From: an uncultured Proteiniphilum sp.
GTDB taxonomy: Bacteria > Bacteroidota > Bacteroidia > Bacteroidales > Dysgonomonadaceae
DNA length: 55,253 bases
Reading direction: 5' to 3'
NCBI GenBank assembly: GCA_927407015.1
Contig: CAKMJT010000023.1
Span: forward strand, 1 to 55,253
Under the pieces are notes generated by a model, which was given only the letters and a program-made list of their open reading frames with translations, was not told the DNA's origin and ran no database searches. Both the position numbers and the translations under genes were made by a program. Of the stretch, positions 26,824 to 35,200 are shown in pieces; positions within the stretch are counted from its first letter, which is position 1; the number at the start of each line of letters is the position of its first letter.

Positions 26824-28659
26824 ATGAAAAAAAACATACTATTCAGCATCATATTATCCATAACTGTCTTGATAAGCGGTTGCTCAGATGTACTTGAAAG
26901 ACCGGAGCTCAATGATATGAATGACGACACCTACTGGAGAAATGAAACGGATCTGCGCTTGTTTTCCAATGGATTCTACATCAATTATTTCGTGGGTTAC
27001 AATAATACCTGGGGTGTGGCATATGCTCCACTCAGGGGTTATTACTTCAGTGATGATTTCTCCAATACCAACGTGCAATCCAATTTTGAGTCGAGTGTAC
27101 CCTCAAGCAGGGGGAGTACGTCTGAAACACCCGATATGTTGGTACAATATGCCGGTCCGAACTGGAATTTTGCATGGGTACGTAAATCGAACCTGTTTAT
27201 TAACCGCATAGAAACTGTTGCCAAAGCTGAGTTGAATAATGAAGCGTATAACCATTGGATGGGTGTGGCTAGATTCTTTAAAGGATTTGAATATCACAGG
27301 CTGGTGAGTGTATTCGGTGATGTACCTTATTATGAAGCCTCTTTCGAGGCTACTGATCACGTCCAGATGTATAAGGACCGAACCCCGCGCGGGGAAGTGA
27401 TGGATCATGTCTATGATGATCTGTTATTTGCCTTTAACAATGTAAGACTGAATGATGGTGACAACGTTCTAAACAGATATATCGTTGCAGGTTTCATCTC
27501 CCGTATCATGCTGTTTGAGGGTACCTGGCAGAAGTACCATCTTAACGACCAGACCCGTGCAAAGAAATATCTTGAACTGGCTGTTGCTGCGGGTGATTTT
27601 GTAATCAACAGCGGCAAATATGACATTTCTTCCGATTTCAGGAGTCTCTTCGGTTCCCAGGACCTGAAAGGCAACAAGGAGATGTTAATGTATCGCCATT
27701 ATGATGCAGCCCAGGGTGTGACACACCATGTGGCATCCTATTCAAACGGGTATGAAAGTCAGATTCCTTCGGCCAACTTATCACTGGCGAAAGCATTTAT
27801 CTGCACTGATGGTCAACCCTATCAACTTTCGTCGGTGGAAAATGCGGATTCCTTAAACATTAGAAACATGATCACTACACGTGATCCCCGTTTCGAAGCT
27901 ACGTTTCAGAATGTGCCCAAGGTACAGTCAGCCACACTACTCTACGCCAGCAAGTTTATTGACAGGACCGGTCCCACTTTCTGGAATTCTGGCAATATAC
28001 CTCCTATCTATGCCAGTAATTCCAACACGAATGATGCTCCGGTCATGAGATACTCCGAAGTGTTATTAAACTGGATTGAAGCTAAGGCGGAATTGGCGAC
28101 CCTGGGTGGATCGGCCGTAGCCCAGATTGACATTGACAAATCTGTTAACAAGATCAGAAACAGACCGCTTGATGCACAGGCCATCGCGAAAGGTGTGAAA
28201 AAAACCGCTCCCATGAGTCTGGCTTTTTTGCCTGATGACCCTGATCGTGATCCGGATGTGCCGGCCCTGATCTGGGAAATAAGACGTGAAAGAAGGATGG
28301 AGTTTGTTTTTGAATACTCCCGACTGTTGGATATTAAAAGATGGAAGAAGATAAGATACATGAGTGCAACCGAAAACCCGGATAACCTGCTGGGGTTGTG
28401 GATAAATGTGAAGGAAGAACTCCCCTCATTACTGGCAAAGGAAAAGGTGGGTCTTCTGGCAGTGAAGAAAGCGGACGGCACCATCATCACCTATAATGGA
28501 ACAAATGGGAATGAGATGGTAGGTTATTATTTTATTGAGAAGGCTGCAGACAGACAGGCATTTGATAATAGGGTCTATCTGGCACCGGTGGGTAAGGCAC
28601 AAATTGATCAATATATGGATAAGGGATATACACTAACCCAGACTCCGGGATGGGATTAA
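26824..28659 (+). CDS. SusD/RagB-type substrate-binding outer-membrane lipoprotein
   Basis: Surface lipoprotein of 611 residues with signal MKKNILFSIILSITVLISGC (acylated C20). It has the SusD alpha-helical TPR scaffold, including YNHWMGVARFFKGFEYHRLV and DVPYYEASFE in the N-terminal SusD-like part and VMRYSEVLLNWIEAKAEL and IWEIRRERRMEFVFE in the RagB C-terminal part. It caps the SusC barrel. It lies 12 bases after SusC, and a strong terminator follows, so the import unit ends here. Confidence 0.94.
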   Translation: MKKNILFSIILSITVLISGCSDVLERPELNDMNDDTYWRNETDLRLFSNGFYINYFVGYNNTWGVAYAPLRGYYFSDDFSNTNVQSNFESSVPSSRGSTSETPDMLVQYAGPNWNFAWVRKSNLFINRIETVAKAELNNEAYNHWMGVARFFKGFEYHRLVSVFGDVPYYEASFEATDHVQMYKDRTPRGEVMDHVYDDLLFAFNNVRLNDGDNVLNRYIVAGFISRIMLFEGTWQKYHLNDQTRAKKYLELAVAAGDFVINSGKYDISSDFRSLFGSQDLKGNKEMLMYRHYDAAQGVTHHVASYSNGYESQIPSANLSLAKAFICTDGQPYQLSSVENADSLNIRNMITTRDPRFEATFQNVPKVQSATLLYASKFIDRTGPTFWNSGNIPPIYASNSNTNDAPVMRYSEVLLNWIEAKAELATLGGSAVAQIDIDKSVNKIRNRPLDAQAIAKGVKKTAPMSLAFLPDDPDRDPDVPALIWEIRRERRMEFVFEYSRLLDIKRWKKIRYMSATENPDNLLGLWINVKEELPSLLAKEKVGLLAVKKADGTIITYNGTNGNEMVGYYFIEKAADRQAFDNRVYLAPVGKAQIDQYMDKGYTLTQTPGWD

Positions 28660-28680
28660 AAACCTGACACCTTACATTAT

Positions 28681-28716
28681 AAAGAGGGTGTTTCACATGG
28701 TGATTTCACCCTTTTT
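28681..28716 (+). terminator. Terminator after SusD
   Basis: AAAGAGGGTG (28681-28690) pairs with CACCCTTTTT (28707-28716) in a 10-bp stem with one G-U pair, ending in a T-run. This separates the SusCD unit from the salvage cluster downstream. Confidence 0.7.
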
Positions 28717-28850
28717 ATATTTCATTTAATCTCAGGGAAGATCCTTTAAGTAAGATGAGTCCATATCTTCCCAGAGGTTAAATGTTATTTTACGCGGATC
28801 TTTTATGTAATTGTATTTGCTAACCTACATCATTTTTCAAGTTTTGTGAT

Positions 28851-29120
28851 ATGAAAAAAATAGTGTTCATCTTATGGTTTATTTGTGCTGTTTTCATGGT
28901 TCACTCCCAAACATCATGGGTGCGGGTCATTCAGGCTGGCTATCACGAAGAAGATATTAAAACGGTAGTTGGCATTCCTGATATTCTTGATGAAGCAAAA
29001 TGAGGTCTTGACTGGCTAGTGAAGATGAATCCCGATGCCGACACCCAAGTCGAATTCGAAAAAGACCTAGACGCAACAACAGTTATCTCGATATGTAAAG
29101 ACAAAATCCCGGAGCGGTAA
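28851..29120 (+). pseudogene. Broken small secreted-protein gene with an in-frame TGA
   Basis: An ATG at 28851 opens MKKIVFILWFICAVFMVHSQ, a clear signal peptide, and continues to DILDEAK, where TGA (29001-29003) stops the frame at 50 residues. The same frame then stays open for another 38 codons (GLDWLVKMNPDADTQVEFEK, later CKDKIPER) to TAA at 29118. The most economical reading is a nonsense mutation in an 89-residue gene, or pieces of a longer gene after deletion. I see no basis for selenocysteine. I do not recognise the family. Confidence 0.45.
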
Positions 29121-29204
29121 TATTTTGACATAGAAAGAAATAATTTGAAGAACAATAACATCACTTTTTAGATTGCTGAATTAGACAAACCATTGTTTTT
29201 TTCT

Positions 29205-29230
29205 TAATTTTGTAAGAATAAAATATTCTT
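29205..29230 (+). promoter_or_regulatory. -7 element plus inverted repeat at the start of the salvage cluster
   Basis: TAATTTTG (29205-29212) fits the -7 box. It is directly followed by a perfect inverted repeat AAGAATA-aaa-TATTCTT (29214-29230), which would cover the transcription start and ends 12 bases before the ATG at 29243. A matching -33 TTTG at 19-21 bases is not seen. The repeat is a candidate operator for the peptidoglycan salvage genes. Confidence 0.4.
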
Positions 29231-29242
29231 AATGAACAGAAC

Positions 29243-32200
29243 ATGAAATTCATATATACATCTTTCATTCTTCTCTTGGTATCTTTTTTATCTTTTGCTC
29301 AGGACTTTGAATATGATTCTCTTCAACAGCAGGCAGGCAGCTCACTCACCCGGATATACCGTGCGGCAATGCTCCGTCCGGGAAGGGTGACGGTGGACAG
29401 CATCGCGCTGCACGAAAGAAAGAAAAGCATTGAGCTGTACACCAACCTGACACTCTCCTACCTACCCATGCGGGAGGATCTCGTGCAGCTTATCTACGAC
29501 AGCATCCGCGATCACCTCCCCACGGCTCAGAAAAAATACCGTATCAGCGTCTTCTCTGACCATCAGGAGATCAGTCACCTGATACCCAACCATTACCGGA
29601 ATAAGCAGATCGATAAAAACCGCCTGATGGCACACAGGGTGAAAACGCCGCTCATCACGCGACTCTCCGACCCTTCGAAAAACTACACCAAAGGTTTACA
29701 AAACAATCATATTGCATTGTGGCAGAGCCACGGATGGTATTACGAGCAGAAGCTGGGACGGTGGGAATGGCAGCGGGCGCGCATCTTCCAGACGGTGGAG
29801 GATCTCTATACGCAGAGCTATGTCCTGCCCTTCCTGGTGCCGATGCTGGAAAATGCCGGTGCCAACGTGCTGCTTCCACGGGAACGTGATTACAACACCA
29901 CAGAGCTGATCATCGATCACGATGGCAGCAGTGGAGAATCAGCCTACAGCGAGACGATTGGCAGGGAAGCATGGAGATACACCGACTCTGCAGGATTTGC
30001 CAATCAGAGAGAGATCTATCTCGATGGCGAAAATCCCTTCCGGATGGGCAGGGCAAGGCAATCGAAAACCGTTTCAAAAGGTGCTGAATCTGTTGCCACC
30101 TGGAAACCCGATATACCGGTAAAAGGAGAATATGGAGTCTACATCTCTTACCAGACGGTGAAGAACAGCAGCGACGATGCCCTCTACACCGTGCATCATG
30201 CCGGCGGCAAAACCGATTTTCTGGTGAACCAGCAGATGGGTGGCGGCACCTGGATCTACCTCGGCAGTTTCAGTTTCGATACAGGAAGCAATCACAGGAT
30301 CACCCTCTCCAACAAAAGCAGGCGGTCCGGTAAAATGGTGACGGCTGATGCCGTAAAGATCGGCGGCGGCATGGGAAACATCGCACGGATGCCCCACCCC
30401 GGAGGATTCGAAAAGGAGAACACCAGGAGTTCCGACAGCCTGACCCGGAAAGAGACGCTGGTGCCGAAAATAAACTACACTCCTGAGATAAGCGGTTACC
30501 CGCGATATACGGAGGGTGCCCGCTACTGGATGCAATGGGCAGGGGTGCCCGACAGTGTCTACAACAGGACAGAAGGGAAGAACGACTATACCGACGACTA
30601 TGCCAGCCGTGGTGTATGGGTCAACTGGCTAGCCGGGGGTTCACCGGTGCTTCCCAAGGCCGAAGGACTCAACATCCCCCTGGACCTTGCGTTCGCCTTC
30701 CATACCGATGCCGGCACCTACCGGGGCGACACCATCGTGGGTACGCTGGGCATCTACATGACGCACCACAACGATGAACGGTTTGCTAACGGCCGTTCAC
30801 GGTGGGCTTCCCGCGACCTGTCGGAGCTAATCATGGAGGAGATCGTGAGCGATATCCGTCGTGACTTCGAACCGGACTGGACACGCCGCCATCTCTGGAA
30901 CCGATCCTATGCCGAAGCGCGGATGCCCAACGTGCCTACCATGCTGCTGGAGCTGCTCTCGCACCAGAACCTAGCCGATATGCGCTACGGGCTGGATCCG
31001 ACCTTTCGCTTTACCGTGGGTCGTTCTATCTACAAGGGAATGTTGAAATTTCTCGCCACCCAATATAACCGCCCCTATGTGGTGCAGCCTTTGCCGGTGA
31101 AGGACTTCACCGCACATTTCACCGGTGAGACAGAAGCACTGCTCACGTGGCAGCCGGCGCCCGATCCCTCGGAACCTTCTGCTACTCCCACACAATATAT
31201 TGTCTATACCCGCCTCAACGGCGACGGCTTCGATAACGGGGTGCCGGTGAACAATAACAACTACAGCACAAAAATCCGGAAGGATGATATCTACAGCTTC
31301 AGGGTGGTGGCCGTGAACGAGGGAGGCAAGAGCTTCCCGTCGGAGACACTCTCGCTCTGCCGGCAATCAGACCAAAGGGGTAAGGTGCTTATTGTGAACG
31401 GTTTCACCCGTGTCTCGGCACCGCACAGCTTCTCTGTCTCCGGTGACAGCATCGCCGGCTTCGCGGGAAGCGTGGACAACGGCGTACCCTACATCGCCGA
31501 CCATCATTTTATCGGACAACAAAACGAGTTCAGGCGCCTCATCCCCTGGATGGACGACGATGCTTCGGGCTTCGGCGACAGCAACGCCGACTATGAGACC
31601 ACCGCCATCGCGGGCAATACGTTCGATTATCCCTCTATTCACGGAGAGGCGTTCGCCCGTGCCGGCTATTCATTCGTATCCTGTGCGGCCAGCGCCGTGG
31701 AGAATGGACTGGTGAACCTGTCCGATTATCAAACGGTTGACTGGATCCTCGGCAAACAACGTACATGGAGTGTGGGCAGAGGAGCAAAACCACCCCTGTT
31801 CAAGACATTCCCGAAAAAACAGCAGGAGGCTCTCACCGCCTTTTGCAACAACGGCGGTAACATCCTCGTCAGCGGCGCTTTTGTCGGTACCGACCTGTGG
31901 GATAATCCATATGCTACAAAAGAGGATCGGGAGTGGGCGCAGGAGACGCTGAAATACAAATGGCGCAACAATAACGGCGCCGTGACAGGGCAAATTAAAG
32001 CTGTGCCCTCTCCTTTTTCCTCCATACAGGGTAAGTACAGTTACTATAATGAGCTGAACAGCGAAAACTACGTGGTGGAGCATCCCGATGCCATAGAACC
32101 TGCTGATGAGAATGCTTTCACCATCTTCCGCTATACGGAGAACAACCTGAGCGCAGGCGTCCTCTATCAGGGAGAGAAATACAACAGCTGCATCCTGGGT

Positions 32201-32278
32201 TTCCCGATAGAATCCATCAAAGGTCAGGAGAACCGGAACAGGCTGGTAAAAAATATACTGGAGGCATTAGAAGATTAG
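29243..32278 (+). CDS. Amidase_3-like zinc hydrolase interrupted by a golvesin C-terminal-like domain
   Basis: A 1011-residue secreted protein (signal MKFIYTSFILLLVSFLSFAQ). Homologues in Bacteroides are usually named golvesin-domain protein or 'xanthan lyase'. I see the two halves of an N-acetylmuramoyl-L-alanine amidase (Amidase_3) fold: the first around 155-235 with ALWQSHGWYY (H163) and LPFLVPMLENAGANVLLPRE; the second around 400-595 with AFAFHTDAGT (H487) and TMLLELLSHQN (E570, catalytic position). Between them, residues about 246-376 form a golvesin-type beta-sandwich (ATWKPDIPVKGEYGVYISYQ). A fibronectin type III-like segment follows near 620-710 and a C-terminal domain to the end. As first gene of a MurNAc salvage run, cleavage of peptide stems from muropeptides is the likely job; the amidase reading is inference. 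Confidence 0.75.
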   Translation: MKFIYTSFILLLVSFLSFAQDFEYDSLQQQAGSSLTRIYRAAMLRPGRVTVDSIALHERKKSIELYTNLTLSYLPMREDLVQLIYDSIRDHLPTAQKKYRISVFSDHQEISHLIPNHYRNKQIDKNRLMAHRVKTPLITRLSDPSKNYTKGLQNNHIALWQSHGWYYEQKLGRWEWQRARIFQTVEDLYTQSYVLPFLVPMLENAGANVLLPRERDYNTTELIIDHDGSSGESAYSETIGREAWRYTDSAGFANQREIYLDGENPFRMGRARQSKTVSKGAESVATWKPDIPVKGEYGVYISYQTVKNSSDDALYTVHHAGGKTDFLVNQQMGGGTWIYLGSFSFDTGSNHRITLSNKSRRSGKMVTADAVKIGGGMGNIARMPHPGGFEKENTRSSDSLTRKETLVPKINYTPEISGYPRYTEGARYWMQWAGVPDSVYNRTEGKNDYTDDYASRGVWVNWLAGGSPVLPKAEGLNIPLDLAFAFHTDAGTYRGDTIVGTLGIYMTHHNDERFANGRSRWASRDLSELIMEEIVSDIRRDFEPDWTRRHLWNRSYAEARMPNVPTMLLELLSHQNLADMRYGLDPTFRFTVGRSIYKGMLKFLATQYNRPYVVQPLPVKDFTAHFTGETEALLTWQPAPDPSEPSATPTQYIVYTRLNGDGFDNGVPVNNNNYSTKIRKDDIYSFRVVAVNEGGKSFPSETLSLCRQSDQRGKVLIVNGFTRVSAPHSFSVSGDSIAGFAGSVDNGVPYIADHHFIGQQNEFRRLIPWMDDDASGFGDSNADYETTAIAGNTFDYPSIHGEAFARAGYSFVSCAASAVENGLVNLSDYQTVDWILGKQRTWSVGRGAKPPLFKTFPKKQQEALTAFCNNGGNILVSGAFVGTDLWDNPYATKEDREWAQETLKYKWRNNNGAVTGQIKAVPSPFSSIQGKYSYYNELNSENYVVEHPDAIEPADENAFTIFRYTENNLSAGVLYQGEKYNSCILGFPIESIKGQENRNRLVKNILEALED

Positions 32279-32281
32279 CAA

Positions 32282-32352
32282 ATTCGATGATTAAAGGATT
32301 CGACAATTTGACAATTAATAAATCGGTAAATCATCAAAAAATCGGTAAATCA
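32282..32352. repeat. Direct repeats in the spacer before the glycosyltransferase gene
   Basis: A 13-base unit AATCGGTAAATCA occurs at 32321-32333 and again at 32340-32352 (period 19), preceded by looser copies (TTCGATGATT, ATTCGACAATTTG, ACAATTAAT). It resembles the stretch before folC and appears to be an AT-rich imperfect repeat array. It could weaken co-transcription, but no terminator is visible. Confidence 0.5.
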
Positions 32353-32360
32353 ACTATCAT

Positions 32361-33842
32361 ATGAAAAAAATAAACGCATTTATCCTCTTCTCAGAGCCGG
32401 AACAAGCCAGAAAAACGGTGGAAGAGCTCAGACAATCGGAGTCGATAGACAAGATCTGGCTGCTTACGCCCGAAAATAGCAGGGAAACAATCAGGGGGTG
32501 CAGGAATATCGCCATCGACACGCTCCACAGCAGTGCCACGGTAAAGAAGATCGCACAGAAATCAAATGCCGACTATACGCTCATCTATCAGAAGCCCACC
32601 GCACTGAGACCCGGTTACTTCGCGCTGGAACGGATGACCCGTATCGCGGAAGATACGCAGGCCGGTATGGTCTATGCCGACTACCATGCCATCAGCAACG
32701 GGGAGAAGACAAACCATCCGGTGATCGGCTATCAGGAAGGTAGTCTGCGCGATGACTTCAACTTCGGCTCGCTGCTCCTCTATAATGCGAAGGCACTGAA
32801 GAAAGCGGCCAGGAGGATGAAAAGCGAGAACTACACGTTTGCCGGCCTCTACGACCTCCGGCTCAAGGTGTCGCAGAAGAACCCACTCGTGCATGTCAAC
32901 GAGTACCTCTACACCGAGATAGAAGAGGATACCCGTGCATCGGGACAGAAAATATTCGATTATGTCGATCCTAAAAACCGACAGGTTCAGTTAGAGATGG
33001 AACAAGCCTGCACACAACATCTGAAGGAAGTGGGTGCCTGGCTCGAACCGGTATTCGATCCCATAGCATTCAGTCAGGGTGACTTCAGGTATGAAGCATC
33101 GGTGATCATCCCGGTGCGCAACCGTATCCGAACTATCAGGGATGCCATCTCCTCCGTCCTGCGTCAGAAAACCAGCTTCCCCTTCAACCTGATCGTGGTG
33201 GATAATCACTCTACCGACGGCACGACGGAGGCTATCGATGACTTCAAAGAGGATACACGGCTGATCCATATTATCCCTGATCGGGACGACCTGGGCATCG
33301 GCGGCTGCTGGAACATGGGGGTGCACCACCCCCACTGCGGAAAGTTCGTCGTGCAGCTCGACAGCGACGATGTCTACAGCGGCGAGGACACGCTGCAGAA
33401 GATCGTCGATGCTTTTTACGCACAAAACTGTGCCATGGTGGTGGGCACTTACCAGATGACCAACTTTGATATGGAGATGATCCCGCCGGGCATCATCGAC
33501 CACCGGGAGTGGACACCCCACAACGGGAGGAACAACGCCCTGCGCATCAACGGGCTGGGCGCACCCCGTGCTTTCTACACGCCCGTGTTGCGGGAGATCA
33601 AGGTGCCCAACACCAGCTACGGTGAGGATTATGCCCTCGGGCTGAACATCTCGCGTCATTATCAGATAGGACGTATTTACGATGTACTATACCTCTGCCG
33701 CCGCTGGGAAGACAATAGCGACGCCTCGCTCGATATCGTGAAGATGAACGGCCACAACTTCTATAAAGACAGCATCAGAACCTGGGAGCTGCAGGCCAGA
33801 AAGAGAATGAAACGAAGAAGGGAACTCTTCCCGCATAAGTAA
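32361..33842 (+). CDS. Family 2 glycosyltransferase with N-terminal accessory region
   Basis: A 493-residue protein without signal peptide or membrane helix, so cytoplasmic. The GT-A domain starts near residue 245 with EASVIIPVRNRIRTIRDAI and continues with IVVDNHSTDGTTEAI, GIGGCWNMGVHHP and the metal/nucleotide motif DSDD at 334-337. The first 240 residues resemble a second, degenerate GT-A-like module (NADYTLIYQKPTALRPGYFA, then MVYADYHA). Donor and acceptor are unknown. Its place between an amidase-like gene and a SpoIID-like gene in a salvage cluster is conserved in my memory of Bacteroides genomes, but why a transferase belongs there is unclear. Confidence 0.85.
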   Translation: MKKINAFILFSEPEQARKTVEELRQSESIDKIWLLTPENSRETIRGCRNIAIDTLHSSATVKKIAQKSNADYTLIYQKPTALRPGYFALERMTRIAEDTQAGMVYADYHAISNGEKTNHPVIGYQEGSLRDDFNFGSLLLYNAKALKKAARRMKSENYTFAGLYDLRLKVSQKNPLVHVNEYLYTEIEEDTRASGQKIFDYVDPKNRQVQLEMEQACTQHLKEVGAWLEPVFDPIAFSQGDFRYEASVIIPVRNRIRTIRDAISSVLRQKTSFPFNLIVVDNHSTDGTTEAIDDFKEDTRLIHIIPDRDDLGIGGCWNMGVHHPHCGKFVVQLDSDDVYSGEDTLQKIVDAFYAQNCAMVVGTYQMTNFDMEMIPPGIIDHREWTPHNGRNNALRINGLGAPRAFYTPVLREIKVPNTSYGEDYALGLNISRHYQIGRIYDVLYLCRRWEDNSDASLDIVKMNGHNFYKDSIRTWELQARKRMKRRRELFPHK

Positions 33843-33875
33843 TTGATAGTTATAAATATTCAATAGCCATATACG

Positions 33876-35189
33876 ATGAACGACCCGCTGATACATGTCG
33901 GTATTATTTCGGAGCAGCCTGCAATCAACTTTTCGCTGCTCACCCCTTACAGACTCAAAGGAAAAGAGGTTGCCCCGGGCAATTACAGGGTGGAGCATTC
34001 GGAAGGAAAAATCCTTTTCAACGGTGAGAAACAGGACGAGATCACCTTCGAGTCGGATCATTTGCACCGCGACTCATTCGAGTTGAAGGATGTGATCATC
34101 GGCCTCCACTTCCACTGGGAACGCAGGGAGAACCAGCGTTTTCAGGGAGGACTGAAGTTCATCACAGAGAAGGGCGGCATCACCGCCATCAACATCGTCT
34201 CCCTGGAGGACTACCTCAAGAGCGTCATCTCGTCCGAGATGAGTGCCACCAGCTCCGAAGCGCTGCTGAAGGCACATGCCGTGATCTCCCGCAGCTGGCT
34301 GCTGGTGCAGATACAAAAGAACAAGGATATCACTGGCGACTATCAGACATCGTTTGCATCACCCACCGAAATCGTCCGCTGGTACGACCGCGAGGATCAC
34401 TCCCTGTTCGATGTATGCGCCGACGACCACTGCCAGCGTTACCAGGGCATCACCCGGCAAACGACACCGCTGGTGAACAAAGTGATCGACGAGACACGCG
34501 GCAAGGTGATCACCTATAACCATGCCATCAGTGATGCCCGTTTCTCGAAGTGTTGCGGCGGTGCCATGGAGACCTTCGAGAATGTGTGGGAGCCGATCGC
34601 CCATCCCTACCTGCAGGGTAAGGCAGATAACCCCGGAGATGCCCCCCTGCCCGATCTCACCGTCGAAGAGAACGCTGATGCGTGGATCCGCTCATCACCC
34701 CCGGCCTTCTGCAACACGCAGGACGCTCACATCCTCAGACAGGTGCTGAACGACTACGACAGGGAGACAGCCGATTTCTACCGCTGGAAGGTGGTCTATT
34801 CTCAGGAGGAGCTGTCAAGCCTCATCCGGGAACGCTCCGGCATCGATTACGGTGAGATCATCGACCTGCAACCCCTCGAACGGGGTACATCGGGACGCAT
34901 TATCCGGCTCAGGATCATCGGTACGGAGATGGTGATGACCATCGGCAAGGAGCTGGAAATACGGCGTACCCTCTCCACATCACACCTCTACAGCTCCGCC
35001 TTCGTGGTAGATGCCGGGGAGGAGAACGACGAAGGGATACCACAAAAGTTTACGCTGACCGGTGCCGGCTGGGGGCACGGTGTGGGATTGTGCCAGATCG
35101 GTGCAGCCATGATGGCGGAGAAGGGGTATAGCTATGAAGAGATACTGCTTCACTACTTCCCCGACACAGTGATCGACAAGAAATACTAA
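33876..35189 (+). CDS. SpoIID/LytB-domain protein, putative lytic transglycosylase, no signal peptide seen
   Basis: A 437-residue protein with the SpoIID core: SLEDYLKSVISSEMSATSSE with the catalytic glutamate E121, KAHAVISRSW, the putative zinc site H175/C181/C186 (DHSLFDVCADDHC, spaced like the SpoIID zinc ligands), CCGGAMETFENVW, and the hallmark GWGHGVGLCQIGAA near the C-terminus. SpoIID enzymes cleave glycan strands lacking peptide stems, which fits downstream of an amidase. The N-terminus (MNDPLIHVGIISEQPAINFS) shows no signal peptide and stop codons precede it, so export is unexplained. It starts 33 bases after the glycosyltransferase gene and ends 11 bases before ampG. Confidence 0.88.
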   Translation: MNDPLIHVGIISEQPAINFSLLTPYRLKGKEVAPGNYRVEHSEGKILFNGEKQDEITFESDHLHRDSFELKDVIIGLHFHWERRENQRFQGGLKFITEKGGITAINIVSLEDYLKSVISSEMSATSSEALLKAHAVISRSWLLVQIQKNKDITGDYQTSFASPTEIVRWYDREDHSLFDVCADDHCQRYQGITRQTTPLVNKVIDETRGKVITYNHAISDARFSKCCGGAMETFENVWEPIAHPYLQGKADNPGDAPLPDLTVEENADAWIRSSPPAFCNTQDAHILRQVLNDYDRETADFYRWKVVYSQEELSSLIRERSGIDYGEIIDLQPLERGTSGRIIRLRIIGTEMVMTIGKELEIRRTLSTSHLYSSAFVVDAGEENDEGIPQKFTLTGAGWGHGVGLCQIGAAMMAEKGYSYEEILLHYFPDTVIDKKY

Positions 35190-35200
35190 ACAGACTACAA

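Noticed and set aside
29001..29003. TGA in the 28851 frame as a selenocysteine codon
   Set aside because: No SECIS-like structure or selenoprotein family is evident; a nonsense mutation is simpler.
32321..32352. Two 13-base direct repeats as a CRISPR array
   Set aside because: Repeats are too short, only two copies, spacer of 6 bases and no cas genes.
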